The notes under the pieces were generated by a model that was given only the letters and a program-made list of their open reading frames with translations, did no database searches and was not told where the DNA came from. From the NCBI RefSeq assembly GCF_000378345.1, contig NZ_KB899544.1:558001-622000 (forward strand): a stretch of 64,000 nucleotides of DNA, given 5' to 3'. This DNA comes from Hirschia maritima DSM 19733. Lineage in GTDB: Bacteria > Pseudomonadota > Alphaproteobacteria > Caulobacterales > Hyphomonadaceae. Of the stretch, positions 9,784 to 18,452 are shown piece by piece. The position numbers were made by a program, and so were the translations under genes. The stretch's first letter is position 1, and each line of letters opens with the position of its first letter.

Positions 9784-10479
9784 TTATCCGTTTAAACGCG
9801 GGCTGACGGCATATTTAATTCCCACTTTTGCGAGTTCTTCCGCATCAGTCCAGTGAGCGTTTTCAACAAAAAGCATGGCACCTGAGCCGTAAGCGTTTTC
9901 GATGCGGTCTACAGAAGAGGGCATTTCTTTGAATGTGTTCGCATTCAATCGAATAGCTTCTACTGCAGAGCTCATATACGCTCCAAACGGACTTTTCCAA
10001 GATTGACGCGCGTCTATTCCAATACGGAAACCGCGTGAAAAAAAGCTTTCAATGTACGCTGGCGCAATGTCCTCAGCTTCATAGATGGCTGAATCAGGGA
10101 ACTCTATTCGGATTTCTTGAAGACATATGTTCGCTCGACGCGCGCCAGCTTCTGCGGCCATTGGAGCATCGGGGTGGGTTAAAGCTGCTAGCGGGGCAAT
10201 GATGGATATAGGGCGATCAGCAGTATTTTCTGTTTCAGCTAGTGAGCCTATGCGCTCGATTTGGTCACCGAGCCATTGAGCAGCGTTTTCATGCGCTGGT
10301 TGTCCGGATGCAAACCCAAATAAAGCAGATTCTTCAAATGATGTTTCAAGTTGGGCGTCAATACCTACAACTTCACCTGATTTTAGGTCCTGAATTTTGG
10401 CAAAACGAATTTTTGACTCGCGCGTTGGTGCAAGGTCGTTGTCGTTGGCTATAACTTTAAATGGCGTTGAAGCAGTCAT
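9784..10479 (-). CDS. Degenerate EAL-like domain protein
   Basis: 231 residues. The C-terminal half follows the layout of an EAL (c-di-GMP phosphodiesterase) barrel: LQEIRIEFPDSAI, then SFFSRGFRIGIDA, then a VEAIRLNANTF strand. The EAL signature and the usual acidic metal ligands are absent (IRIEF in place of LEIxE; GIDARQS in place of DDFGTG). It is therefore probably catalytically dead and may be a binding or scaffold protein. The relationship is my reading of the pattern; a profile search would be needed to confirm it. Confidence 0.55.
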   Translation of the reverse strand: MTASTPFKVIANDNDLAPTRESKIRFAKIQDLKSGEVVGIDAQLETSFEESALFGFASGQPAHENAAQWLGDQIERIGSLAETENTADRPISIIAPLAALTHPDAPMAAEAGARRANICLQEIRIEFPDSAIYEAEDIAPAYIESFFSRGFRIGIDARQSWKSPFGAYMSSAVEAIRLNANTFKEMPSSVDRIENAYGSGAMLFVENAHWTDAEELAKVGIKYAVSPRLNG

Positions 10480-10625
10480 CAGGTTAGGTCCATCATTATT
10501 ATGTTTATGGAACTAAGCTATCAGATTAACTTTTATACTCCGCGAAAAGGAAAAGATGAATTTCCTGTAACCTCAACCGATTTTGGTTAGGATTTATAAG
10601 GGATTTTAGTGCTCACAGAATAATA

Positions 10626-11150
10626 TTATGCGTCGTCGTCTGTTAGAAGGGAGTTCTTTGATTCAAAATCAGAGACTTGAGTTTCCATTTCCGTCACAAG
10701 TGCAAGACCAACTGGGTGTTCTTCAGTTTTAATGTGGCCTTTAATTGCAGCGCGAACTCCATCAATGTGGGCACGAATTAGGTTTTCAGGTGACTTCTGA
10801 CGATCTACTTCATCATTTGTCAGGCGGCATAATGAAGCGGCCATACGTCCGACAAGGGGATATTCGTATGTCTTGGCTAGACCTTTTAAATCATGTGCAA
10901 TTGCGTGAACATTTGTAACAGCTTCAACCTTTGTTGAAGCAGATGAAAACGTTGCCCATGCTTCTTCTAGGCGTCTCAGTTCGTCTTCGATCCAGTTTTG
11001 GAATTCATCTGAAAGTTTGGAGAGGGCAGCATCTGCTTTTGCTACAGCTCCTTTATCCATAGGTGAAAGGCTTCCGCCGACTTTGGCTTTTAACGCATTT
11101 GGGGGCGTAAAGATTTCGATCGGTTTTGCTTTTCCCATTTTGGAATCCAT
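10626..11150 (-). CDS. Histidine phosphotransfer (Hpt) domain protein
   Basis: About 174 residues from ATG 11150 (an upstream in-frame ATG at 11195 lacks a ribosome site). The helical bundle contains the Hpt signature IAHDLKGLA with phospho-acceptor His86 in this numbering. Hpt domains relay phosphate between hybrid kinases and receiver proteins in the cytoplasm. The CheY-like protein encoded at 7084 is a candidate partner by proximity only. Lies upstream of the EAL-like gene and downstream of nadK on the same strand. Confidence 0.8.
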   Translation of the reverse strand: MDSKMGKAKPIEIFTPPNALKAKVGGSLSPMDKGAVAKADAALSKLSDEFQNWIEDELRRLEEAWATFSSASTKVEAVTNVHAIAHDLKGLAKTYEYPLVGRMAASLCRLTNDEVDRQKSPENLIRAHIDGVRAAIKGHIKTEEHPVGLALVTEMETQVSDFESKNSLLTDDDA

Positions 11151-11253
11151 TCTTACACGACTTGAAGACTGAGTCAGCAAAGCGCTGAGTCTCATGCATA
11201 TCAGATAAGCATATGTTAGAACTGGTTAACAAGATGTGTGGAACGAAATCCTT

Positions 11254-12027
11254 TTAGTAAGCAAATTGTTCTTGAAGGATGCGATCTTCCAATGCTTGTC
11301 CTTCATCGAACAATAGAGTGAGCGAATTTTGTCGATCTTCTTTTACTTCAACCGTTTGGACATTTCTGACTTCTTGCGTATCAGCGGTTGCCGCAACAGA
11401 GCGGTGCTCTCCGTCAATTGTTTCAAAGCGTACAACAGCATCATGTTTGAGTAATGCACCCCGCCATCTTCTGGGGCGAAATGGCGAAATGGGCGTGAGT
11501 GCAAGCAAATTTGATCGAATGGGCAGGATTGGGCCGTGAGCAGAAAGGTTGTATGCGGTAGATCCGGCTGGTGTAGCTACCAAAACGCCATCGCAAGCGA
11601 GGACGTCCAATCTTTCTTTATTGTCTACAAATATCTTTAGCTTTGCTGCTTGAGCTGTCTGTCTAATCAGTGACACCTCGTTAATGGCATTGTAGGTGAT
11701 TTCAGTGCCATCCATTAGTGTGGCCTTCATGACGAGGGGATGGATGATTGCTCTGACCGCTGTATCTATTCTATTAGGTAGGTCATCATCCGAATAATCA
11801 TTCATCAAAAAACCAACTGACCCTTTATGCATTCCGTATACTGGGATGTGATCTTCAAACCTCTTATGTAGAGCATCGAGCATTGTACCATCGCCTCCTA
11901 TGGCGACGATAACATCTGCATTTTCTAATTTTTCCTGCCCGTACCTGCGAGTTAGAGATGCGAATGCGGTTTGAGCTTCAGGCCTTGGGCTAGCGATAAA
12001 GTGGATGCGCGGCGAAGGTGCACTCAT
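11254..12027 (-). CDS. nadK: NAD kinase
   Basis: 257 residues, a short alphaproteobacterial form. It phosphorylates NAD to NADP with ATP in the cytoplasm. The GGDG motif is in VIVAIGGDGTML (about residue 44), followed by the conserved NE in YNAINEVSL and the TPAGSTAYNLSAHGPILP substrate loop. ATG 12027 is well placed ahead of the conserved N-terminal strand HFIAS. It is the first gene of a same-strand run with the Hpt and EAL-like genes. Confidence 0.93.
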   Translation of the reverse strand: MSAPSPRIHFIASPRPEAQTAFASLTRRYGQEKLENADVIVAIGGDGTMLDALHKRFEDHIPVYGMHKGSVGFLMNDYSDDDLPNRIDTAVRAIIHPLVMKATLMDGTEITYNAINEVSLIRQTAQAAKLKIFVDNKERLDVLACDGVLVATPAGSTAYNLSAHGPILPIRSNLLALTPISPFRPRRWRGALLKHDAVVRFETIDGEHRSVAATADTQEVRNVQTVEVKEDRQNSLTLLFDEGQALEDRILQEQFAY

Positions 12028-12247
12028 GTGATGTTCTCTTATTGCGCTTCATCCGATTGGCCTAACGTCAACTCAACCATTCTCAAAGCTCTTGATTTGA
12101 TTGAGGAATATATGACCTGCTTCGTCAAGTTCAATCAAGTGAAATGTTTACAACCAATAGGTGAAGTCGTTGTTTATATAGGGGAATGTATTTGTTTTTC
12201 TTTTAAGCGCTGCGCAATATCGTTTGCAACTATTCAAATGGGGGCGG

Positions 12248-12955
12248 ATGGGGGACATGGCGCGCAAGATTGTAAATCTAATTATAAGTAGTTTCGTTGG
12301 TTTCTTTATTACTGATCTACAGATAGCAGTTGCTGGTGCGTGGGTTCAGGAAAAAGATGCAGGCTACCAATATATTGGTGTAAGCTACGAAGATGGTGAT
12401 TTTGGCCGGGGGTGGAGGCAAGATTCATACATAGAATACGGCCTCAAAGAAAACTGGACCGTGGTTGGAAAACTTGAAACAGTGTGGCGGCAGCACTTGA
12501 ATTATAATGACAGATCGTCAGGGAAGATTGGTATTCGCCGACCTATATGGCGTAGGGAAAATTGGAGTATTGTCGGGCATTCCGCCTTTTTCGTCGGAGA
12601 GCAGTTGGATGACCAATCATGCGGTGGTTTTGGTGGAGAAATTGGTGGGGCAATTGGTTATTCTGGAAAGTTCAATGGCAAGCCAGCGTATGCATTTACA
12701 AACTCCGCCATTGGTGCACGGCAAGGGTGTGAGCATGCAACGACTGACTTTGTTGTTGGGATTCAACCTACGAAATTATGGGATATTCAGGTAAAAGCAT
12801 TTGCTGAGAAGTTTCCTGGCCGAGAATTCGTGAAAATGGAAATAGGTGCCAGCCGAAAAGTTCAAAAAAGTTTTGTAGGCGTGGGTATTCGCAAGGAGAT
12901 CAGTGGCGCGTTTGAAGAAAACAGCGCGTTCATGTCGATCTGGAAAAAGTTTTAA
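12248..12955 (+). CDS. Putative outer-membrane beta-barrel protein
   Basis: About 235 residues. The N-terminus after ATG 12248 (or ATG 12257) is a hydrophobic signal peptide (NLIISSFVGFFI, cleavage probably near IAVAGA). The rest is alternating short strands rich in aromatic and Gly residues (YQYIGVSYEDG, SYIEYGLKENW, WSIVGHSAFFVG), as in small outer-membrane barrels. Two Cys (SCGG and GCEH) may form a disulphide. I do not recognise the family. Monocistronic, convergent with the cytochrome gene. Confidence 0.6.
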   Translation: MGDMARKIVNLIISSFVGFFITDLQIAVAGAWVQEKDAGYQYIGVSYEDGDFGRGWRQDSYIEYGLKENWTVVGKLETVWRQHLNYNDRSSGKIGIRRPIWRRENWSIVGHSAFFVGEQLDDQSCGGFGGEIGGAIGYSGKFNGKPAYAFTNSAIGARQGCEHATTDFVVGIQPTKLWDIQVKAFAEKFPGREFVKMEIGASRKVQKSFVGVGIRKEISGAFEENSAFMSIWKKF

Positions 12956-12984
12956 TTCAGACCGACATGAAAGGTGGATGCAGT

Positions 12985-13530
12985 CTATTTGTCTGTTTCT
13001 ACCATCAAGTAGGCGATCAGGTTTCTACGTTGAGTCTCATTTGAGATACCCGCAAATGTCATACGGTTACCCGGGAGAAACTTACGTGGACTTGCGAGCC
13101 ATGCATCTAGCTTTTCTGGAGTCCATTCAAAATCTGCTTCTTGCACTGCTTTTGAGTATTTAAACCCTTCCAAAGCACCGATTTTACGTCCAAACATGCC
13201 ATGCAGATTGGGGCCAACTCTGTGACCAGCACCTTCAGCTAAAAGATGGCAGGATCTGCATGTGGAATATTGGCGGCGACCTTTGTCGTAGTTTGCGGTA
13301 TTATAAGGTGCAGGTAGTGCTTCAACTAGCGCAATGTTTGGGTCAATGGAAGGCTCTTCTGGGGTCTCAGTAGTAGATGCTGAATTCGCTGTTGATTGTG
13401 TGGAATCTGGCTGCACTGGTGCAGAGGCAGACGTCTCACTAGAGGAAGGTGTATTTGTTTGTTTATCTTCACATGCAATTAGCAAAGCCGGCATTAAAAT
13501 TGCCAATGCCCAGTGTTGGTGTTTCAACAT
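12985..13530 (-). CDS. Class I cytochrome c lipoprotein
   Basis: 181 residues. Lipoprotein signal with lipobox LIAC (Cys20), then a Ser/Thr/Pro-rich linker to about residue 75, then a cytochrome c domain with heme site CRSCH (91-95), VGPNLHG and the axial Met in GNRMTFAG (M157). The haem is covalently bound and faces the periplasm. This arrangement resembles membrane-anchored c552/CycM-type electron carriers, with a lipid anchor in place of a helix. Donor and acceptor cannot be inferred from the neighbours. Confidence 0.9.
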   Translation of the reverse strand: MLKHQHWALAILMPALLIACEDKQTNTPSSSETSASAPVQPDSTQSTANSASTTETPEEPSIDPNIALVEALPAPYNTANYDKGRRQYSTCRSCHLLAEGAGHRVGPNLHGMFGRKIGALEGFKYSKAVQEADFEWTPEKLDAWLASPRKFLPGNRMTFAGISNETQRRNLIAYLMVETDK

Positions 13531-13673
13531 GCAATCATGTTCCTTAATTCGTGACCGGATTTTGAATTTATTGTATCAGACAACATTGGATTGTCATTCA
13601 AAAGTTGTAAAGCAGCTAAGGTGACGCGGACACATCAATTTATTGGTGTAAATTGCTAAATAAGGGAAGTGCA

Positions 13674-15248
13674 ATGGCAAACACAGTTGGCAACGGAAAG
13701 TTTCAAATATTAAAGGAAATTGTTCGTGAAAAAGGGCGTAATGAAGAGTTTGTTTGGAGCGGTCCTCACATTGAAGCGGATGTAACGCGTCAGCCAATTA
13801 GTGAATCATCTTATGAAGAATTGAAGGTATTTTCTGAATCTCAAAAATTAACTGAATCGATCGACGCGCTATTTGCTGGTGCAATCGTAAATGGATCGGA
13901 AAATCGTCCAGCTTTGCATTGGGCACTTCGCGGAAATGCAGATCATTTGGATAAAGCAGTAGAATTTGCACAACAAGCTGAAGCATGTGCCGAATTTGCC
14001 AACAATGTTCGTGCAGGTAAGCTAGGATTTGAAGTTAAAACAATTCTTCATATTGGAATTGGTGGATCTGATCTTGGGCCGCGTTTGATTTGGGATGCGT
14101 TGCGTCCCATTGGTCATAAAGGTCCAAATCTTCGTTTTTGTGCAAACATTGATCCAGCCGATTTTATTGAAGCGATCGAAGGTTTGGAAGCTGAATCTAC
14201 TTTGGTAGTTGTCGTTTCAAAGTCATTCAAGACACCAGAGACGCAAGCTAATGCAAAATTGGCAAGAGAGTGGTTGATTGAAGAGGTGGGTGAAGCGCAG
14301 CTCAATAAACATATGGCAGCGGTTTCATCTGCTCCGGATCTTGCGCAGACTTGGGGAGCTCCTGCAGATCGAATTTTCCCAATGGATTCTGCGGTAGGCG
14401 GACGGTACTCCGTTTGGTCTTCTGTAGGGTTGTCTCTAATGATAGCTCTAGGAAATGATGCATGGACTGAGTTTCTAGCGGGTGCATCTGAAATGGATAC
14501 GCATTTTAGAGATGCGCCTTTAGAAGAAAATCTGCCGGCTAGATTAGCAATGCTGGATTATCACCTGCACTCGCAAAGAAACGTGCCGTCTCGTGTTGTT
14601 CTGTCCTATGCTCACCGTTTACGCAAATTACCTGACTTCCTTCAGCAGTTAGAGATGGAATCCAACGGTAAATCTGCAGCGTCTGGAAAAGGTGAATTAG
14701 CTGACACAACTGCACCAATTACCTGGGGATCAGTTGGTACACTGGGGCAGCATTCTTTTCACCAGTTATTACATCAAGGTACAGACCGATCTTCAGCAGA
14801 GTTTATTGTATCGTTGAATGCCGGACTGAAAGAAAGAAAACAGGAAAACGGACAGGCACTCCTTGCAAATGCTTATGCTCAGGCGGAAGCATTTTTAGTA
14901 GGACGTTCAGAAGCGGAAGCAGAAGTTCAACTACGCGAAAAAGGTGTTGATGAAGACACGATAAAAGCACGTGCACCGCATATGCATATGGAAGGTGGTC
15001 GTGCTTCCTCAATGTTTATATTGGAAGATATTTCACCTCGTTCAGTCGGGGCTTTGATTGCAATGTATGAGCATCGCACTTTCGCTTACGGCATGCTGTT
15101 AGGCATCAACCCGTTTGATCAATGGGGGGTAGAGCTGGGAAAAGTGATGGCCGAAGAGATAGATAAGGCTATATCAGGATCTGAAAACAAAGATCGTGAT
15201 AGTACAACTTTGCGTCTAATTGAAAAAACACAGCAAGCCCGAAAATAA
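13674..15248 (+). CDS. pgi: Glucose-6-phosphate isomerase
   Basis: 524 residues from ATG 13674, which follows AGGGAAG; an in-frame ATG at 13653 lacks such a site. Interconverts glucose-6-phosphate and fructose-6-phosphate. Family motifs: HIGIGGSDLGPRL, VVSKSFKTPETQ (phosphate-binding loop), GGRYSVWSSVGL, QLEMESNGKS, GTLGQHSFHQLLHQGT and the C-terminal QWGVELGK. Length is typical of the proteobacterial enzyme. It also supplies hexose phosphates for nucleotide sugars, relevant to the exopolysaccharide genes downstream, though no shared control is seen. Confidence 0.95.
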   Translation: MANTVGNGKFQILKEIVREKGRNEEFVWSGPHIEADVTRQPISESSYEELKVFSESQKLTESIDALFAGAIVNGSENRPALHWALRGNADHLDKAVEFAQQAEACAEFANNVRAGKLGFEVKTILHIGIGGSDLGPRLIWDALRPIGHKGPNLRFCANIDPADFIEAIEGLEAESTLVVVVSKSFKTPETQANAKLAREWLIEEVGEAQLNKHMAAVSSAPDLAQTWGAPADRIFPMDSAVGGRYSVWSSVGLSLMIALGNDAWTEFLAGASEMDTHFRDAPLEENLPARLAMLDYHLHSQRNVPSRVVLSYAHRLRKLPDFLQQLEMESNGKSAASGKGELADTTAPITWGSVGTLGQHSFHQLLHQGTDRSSAEFIVSLNAGLKERKQENGQALLANAYAQAEAFLVGRSEAEAEVQLREKGVDEDTIKARAPHMHMEGGRASSMFILEDISPRSVGALIAMYEHRTFAYGMLLGINPFDQWGVELGKVMAEEIDKAISGSENKDRDSTTLRLIEKTQQARK

Positions 15249-15349
15249 GTTGATACTTATATTGGATAGCTTCTCTTATAGAAAAAGAAATTTTTCAACT
15301 AGAGGAGCTAATTCCATATTTCTTATGAGGGCATCTTGCGGGTTTAGTA

Positions 15350-15772
15350 TTGTTTGACTACATAAAACATATGACAAAAGATGATCTGGTAGAACTCTTT
15401 AATACTCATGATATGAGATTAACACGCCCGAGATTGGCGGTAGCAGAGCTATTGCTATTAGATGGGGTGAATAAGCATGTGTCTGCTGAGTGGGTCGCAA
15501 GTGAATTAGAGAAGCTCGACGTCAAAATTTCACTTGCGAGTGTATACAACACTTTGAACAGTTTTGTTGAAATTGAGCTACTTCGTGAGATTGAAGTTGG
15601 TGGAAGTCGGGTAGTTTTTGATACAAACACAACCCAACACCATCATTTCTTGAAAGTTAGTACCGGTGAACTGATCGACATTGATGAGGGGCAGGTTGAG
15701 ATTTCAAAATTGCCTACTCCTCCGGAAGGACTCAAAATCAAGAGATGTGATCTTATTGTTCAGATTGATTAA
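15350..15772 (+). CDS. Fur-family regulator, Irr-like
   Basis: About 140 residues from TTG 15350; ATG 15371 is an alternative start. The winged-helix half has MRLTRPRLAVAELL and ISLASVYNTLNSF. The dimerisation half has FDTNTTQHHHF, the HHH segment that marks Irr, the haem-responsive iron regulator of alphaproteobacteria. It lacks the CxxC zinc sites of ordinary Fur. Irr represses haem synthesis and controls iron genes when iron is low. The assignment to Irr rather than another Fur group rests on the HHH and FDTN motifs. Confidence 0.75.
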   Translation: MFDYIKHMTKDDLVELFNTHDMRLTRPRLAVAELLLLDGVNKHVSAEWVASELEKLDVKISLASVYNTLNSFVEIELLREIEVGGSRVVFDTNTTQHHHFLKVSTGELIDIDEGQVEISKLPTPPEGLKIKRCDLIVQID

Positions 15773-15808
15773 TTGCCTTGAATAAAAAGTAAGAATATCA
15801 GCCGAGCT

Positions 15809-16177
15809 TTAAAAGTAGCTCGACTTTCTTTCTGACACTTTTAATGAAGCCCTATCATAAAGCATATCTAATAATTGGCTCGGTGATTTCCCACGTATAT
15901 CAACCGACGTTGCTAGGTTATTGTCTTTTAAAATCTTCTTCAATTGTGTTGTTTTCAGCGGCGAAAACACAGTATAGAACTCAGATTTGTTTCCTTCGGC
16001 GGCCAATAGATATGGGTTGGCGATGTCCGTTTTTGTGGAGTCTTCAAAAACAACTTTGCCACCCATTGCTTTAACAAGCCTGTTGGCAAATTTCGGATTG
16101 GTGCGAACTTCGTCTCTCAATTCGTCAAAAAAACGATCAAGATAAGCAACCGCGTCTAGTCTCTCATTTTCTGCCAT
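15809..16177 (-). CDS. Small ParA-linked protein of unknown function
   Basis: 122 residues with no signal or membrane segment. N-terminal helix LDAVAYLDRFFDELRDEV, a middle segment with NPYLLAAEG, and a basic C-terminal helix-rich part (TTQLKKILKDNNL, KSPSQLLDMLYDRASLKV). It starts 22 bases inside the end of the ParA gene, so the two are translationally coupled. The tail could be DNA- or partner-binding, but I recognise no family. Confidence 0.7.
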   Translation of the reverse strand: MAENERLDAVAYLDRFFDELRDEVRTNPKFANRLVKAMGGKVVFEDSTKTDIANPYLLAAEGNKSEFYTVFSPLKTTQLKKILKDNNLATSVDIRGKSPSQLLDMLYDRASLKVSERKSSYF

Positions 16178-17079
16178 TTGCGTCCCGCTCGTTGTTGGCT
16201 GAGGAAATCTGTGAAGCGTTCAGAAAGGCGTTTAACATCGCCTTTAACGCCCCCATATTTCCCACGGAATGTATCATAACTATCTGGTGCTGCGCGTTCC
16301 ATAGCGTTTAGTACGTGTACCGATTCAGGAATTTTAGGACCAAACCATCGATCTTTAAGATAAACTTCCTGAAGTTCATTTGCAATTTGCTTGGAGTAGC
16401 CAGTATTTCTGAAACGGGTGATCAAGACAAAATTTCTCGATGGCAAATCCGGAGCGACATTGGCACCCACCCAATCTGAGAATTGCTTTGTTCCCCATGT
16501 TGAAACTGCATCTGCTATGGTCGGCATAACGAAAACATCTGATAGAGAAAGACCAGCTCTCGCCAGTGGTGACAAGTGCGGAGGGCAATCAAAAAGGATT
16601 ATGTCGTAGTATTCGCGCAGAACATCAAAACCGGTTTTAAAATGCTCAGCTAGTTTGTTTGCCAGTGAAGTAGGGGTTCCGGCTTGGGAATACCAAGTTT
16701 CTTCTAATCCCATCTCTTGCAGGCGTAGGTGTGGATGAGATGGAAGCGAAGATATCCATCCGAGACGGTCATCATTTTCTTCGGCAATACGCAGCTCTTC
16801 TAAAGAAACCGCATTGGGCATAATGAAATCTGCAACATTTGCTGGCTCACCTTTGATGAAGCTAGAGAGAAGGTGAGTAGCTCCTTTTCCTTGTTCATAT
16901 GCCATTTGCACGCCGCGTTCCGTAAGCAACATTTGGCTGGAGTTGGCTTGTGCATCGAGATCTACCACACAAACATTCAAACCATAGAAATAAGATAGAC
17001 CGTCAGCAAGCATCACGGTTGTTGTTGATTTACCCACGCCGCCTTTCAAATTAGCTATAGCTGCGATGATAGCTGTCAT
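16156..17079 (-). CDS. Orphan ParA/MinD-type ATPase
   Basis: 308 residues from ATG 17079 (MTAIIAAIANLKGG; the upstream in-frame ATG at 17121 would add an unlikely extension). Deviant Walker A KGGVGKSTT with the signature lysine, Walker A-prime VVDLDAQANSS, and Walker B DIILFDCPPHLSPL. Such ATPases dimerise on ATP and position DNA or protein cargo. No ParB gene and no parS-like palindrome is seen beside it, so this is not the chromosomal parAB locus. A 122-residue protein overlaps its 3' end and is the likely partner. Confidence 0.88.
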   Translation of the reverse strand: MTAIIAAIANLKGGVGKSTTTVMLADGLSYFYGLNVCVVDLDAQANSSQMLLTERGVQMAYEQGKGATHLLSSFIKGEPANVADFIMPNAVSLEELRIAEENDDRLGWISSLPSHPHLRLQEMGLEETWYSQAGTPTSLANKLAEHFKTGFDVLREYYDIILFDCPPHLSPLARAGLSLSDVFVMPTIADAVSTWGTKQFSDWVGANVAPDLPSRNFVLITRFRNTGYSKQIANELQEVYLKDRWFGPKIPESVHVLNAMERAAPDSYDTFRGKYGGVKGDVKRLSERFTDFLSQQRAGRKWQKMRD

Positions 17080-17237
17080 GAATTCTGTTGCTCTCTGTAT
17101 CGTTCTCAGCGATGAGTTCAAAATCGCTTTAAATGCTCATCATAAATTGTTCTCACAATCTAATACCGAGAATCGCGTCAGTTTCCAGTCTTTGTTATGT
17201 TTTTCATATGTAATTTCTAAGACTATTGGAGGGGAAG

Positions 17238-17253
17238 TGGTTTTGATTTTGCA
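17238..17253 (+). promoter_or_regulatory. Candidate sigma-54 promoter for the ExoA-like gene
   Basis: TGGTTTTGATTTTGCA has TGG and TTGCA with GG and GC separated by exactly 10 bases, the sigma-54 -24/-12 layout. The predicted transcript start near 17263 lies about 54 bases before the TTG start at 17317. Read by eye; see finding on the shared element. Confidence 0.5.
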
Positions 17254-17316
17254 AATTCGCTTTGCAGTGATTTTTTATGACCCACTTTGGTGTTGTTTTA
17301 TTGGAGTTTTAGTAAT

Positions 17317-18354
17317 TTGTCTTTTTCACTAGAGTTAGCAAAAGAAGTTTATGCTGTAATTCCAACTTTAAATGAAGAAAATTATATTGAGGAGTGCCTC
17401 TCATCTTTGATGAAAGGCGATGAGGCTCTGAATGATGTTCACTTCGTCGTTGTGGATGGAGGAAGTGATGACCGGACTGTTGAAATTGTCGAAGCTCTAA
17501 AACAGAAGCACTCAAACTTATCTCTTTTGAATAATCCAAAAAAATTGCAATCAGCAGCTTTGAACTTGGCAGCAGAAAATGCGCCTCAAGACTGTAAAAT
17601 TATGGTTCGCTGCGACGCGCATTCCATCTATCCTGAAAATTTTGTGTTGAAAGTTGCTTCCAAGCTCAAGGAAATTGGTTGTGCATCTGTTGTTGTGCCA
17701 ATGGATGCAGTTGGAAAATCGGGATTTCAAGAAGCAAACGCATGGGTTGTTGATAAGCCTTTTGGAAGCGGAGGCTCGGCTCACCGTGGTGGGCAGGGCT
17801 CTGGTTATGTGGACCATGGGCATCACGCCGCTTTTGATCTTTCAGTGTACCGTGAATTGGGGGGGTATGACGAAAACTTCTCTCATAATGAAGATGCAGA
17901 GTATGACTATCGAGTAGCTCAAGCTGGCCATCAGATTTTTATGGATGCAGAATCTCGTATTGAGTATATGCCTAGGCCTACTTTCAATGGTGTTTGGAAG
18001 CAGTATTTCAAATATGGGCGTGGCCGCGCGATGAACATGAAGAAGCATGGCTCTAAACCAAAATTGCGTCAGGCAATTCCGATTATTAATCTCGTAATGA
18101 TGTTGGGAAGTGGTGTTTTGTTTGCAGCTTTGCAAGCGACAGGGCTATTAAAAGCAATGCCGTTTCTGGCCGTATTTACGATGGCACCAATCGCTTATTT
18201 TGCTGCTCTAGTGCTGGTGGGTGTCTTGGGAATAAAAAGTCTTAAGAAATTATCAGGTTTCAATGCGGCTTTCGCTTTAGCCGCAATGCACAACAGTTGG
18301 GCGTTGGGGTTTGTAAAAGGGTATTTTTTCGTACCAGTTGAAAAACAACCCTAA
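17317..18354 (+). CDS. GT2 glycosyltransferase, ExoA-like
   Basis: 345 residues from TTG 17317, chosen because GGAG lies 10 bases upstream and the protein then opens just before the GT2 strand EVYAVIPTLNEENYIEECL; an earlier in-frame TTG exists at 17287. Nucleotide-binding VVVDGGSDDRT, the metal-binding DAHS segment, the acceptor region SHNEDAEYDYRVAQAGH and two C-terminal hydrophobic helices match the succinoglycan ExoA type, which adds a sugar to the lipid-linked repeat unit at the inner membrane. A terminator follows. Confidence 0.85.
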   Translation: MSFSLELAKEVYAVIPTLNEENYIEECLSSLMKGDEALNDVHFVVVDGGSDDRTVEIVEALKQKHSNLSLLNNPKKLQSAALNLAAENAPQDCKIMVRCDAHSIYPENFVLKVASKLKEIGCASVVVPMDAVGKSGFQEANAWVVDKPFGSGGSAHRGGQGSGYVDHGHHAAFDLSVYRELGGYDENFSHNEDAEYDYRVAQAGHQIFMDAESRIEYMPRPTFNGVWKQYFKYGRGRAMNMKKHGSKPKLRQAIPIINLVMMLGSGVLFAALQATGLLKAMPFLAVFTMAPIAYFAALVLVGVLGIKSLKKLSGFNAAFALAAMHNSWALGFVKGYFFVPVEKQP

Positions 18355-18381
18355 AACTAAATTTCACATACTTTAGTGAAG

Positions 18382-18414
18382 AAAAGCGGAAGTTAAGGGC
18401 TTCCGCTTTTTTTT
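18382..18414 (+). terminator. Terminator between the ExoA-like and GH16 genes
   Basis: Stem GCGGAAG (18386-18392) / CTTCCGC (18400-18406) flanked by A and T runs; could serve both convergent genes. Confidence 0.8.
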
Positions 18415-18452
18415 ATGCTTTGGGGACAAACAGTGGTGCTGCGTGCAACCAG

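Noticed and set aside
16156-17079. ParA gene as part of a plasmid-type or chromosomal partition locus
   Set aside because: No ParB, no parS-like repeats and no replication genes nearby.
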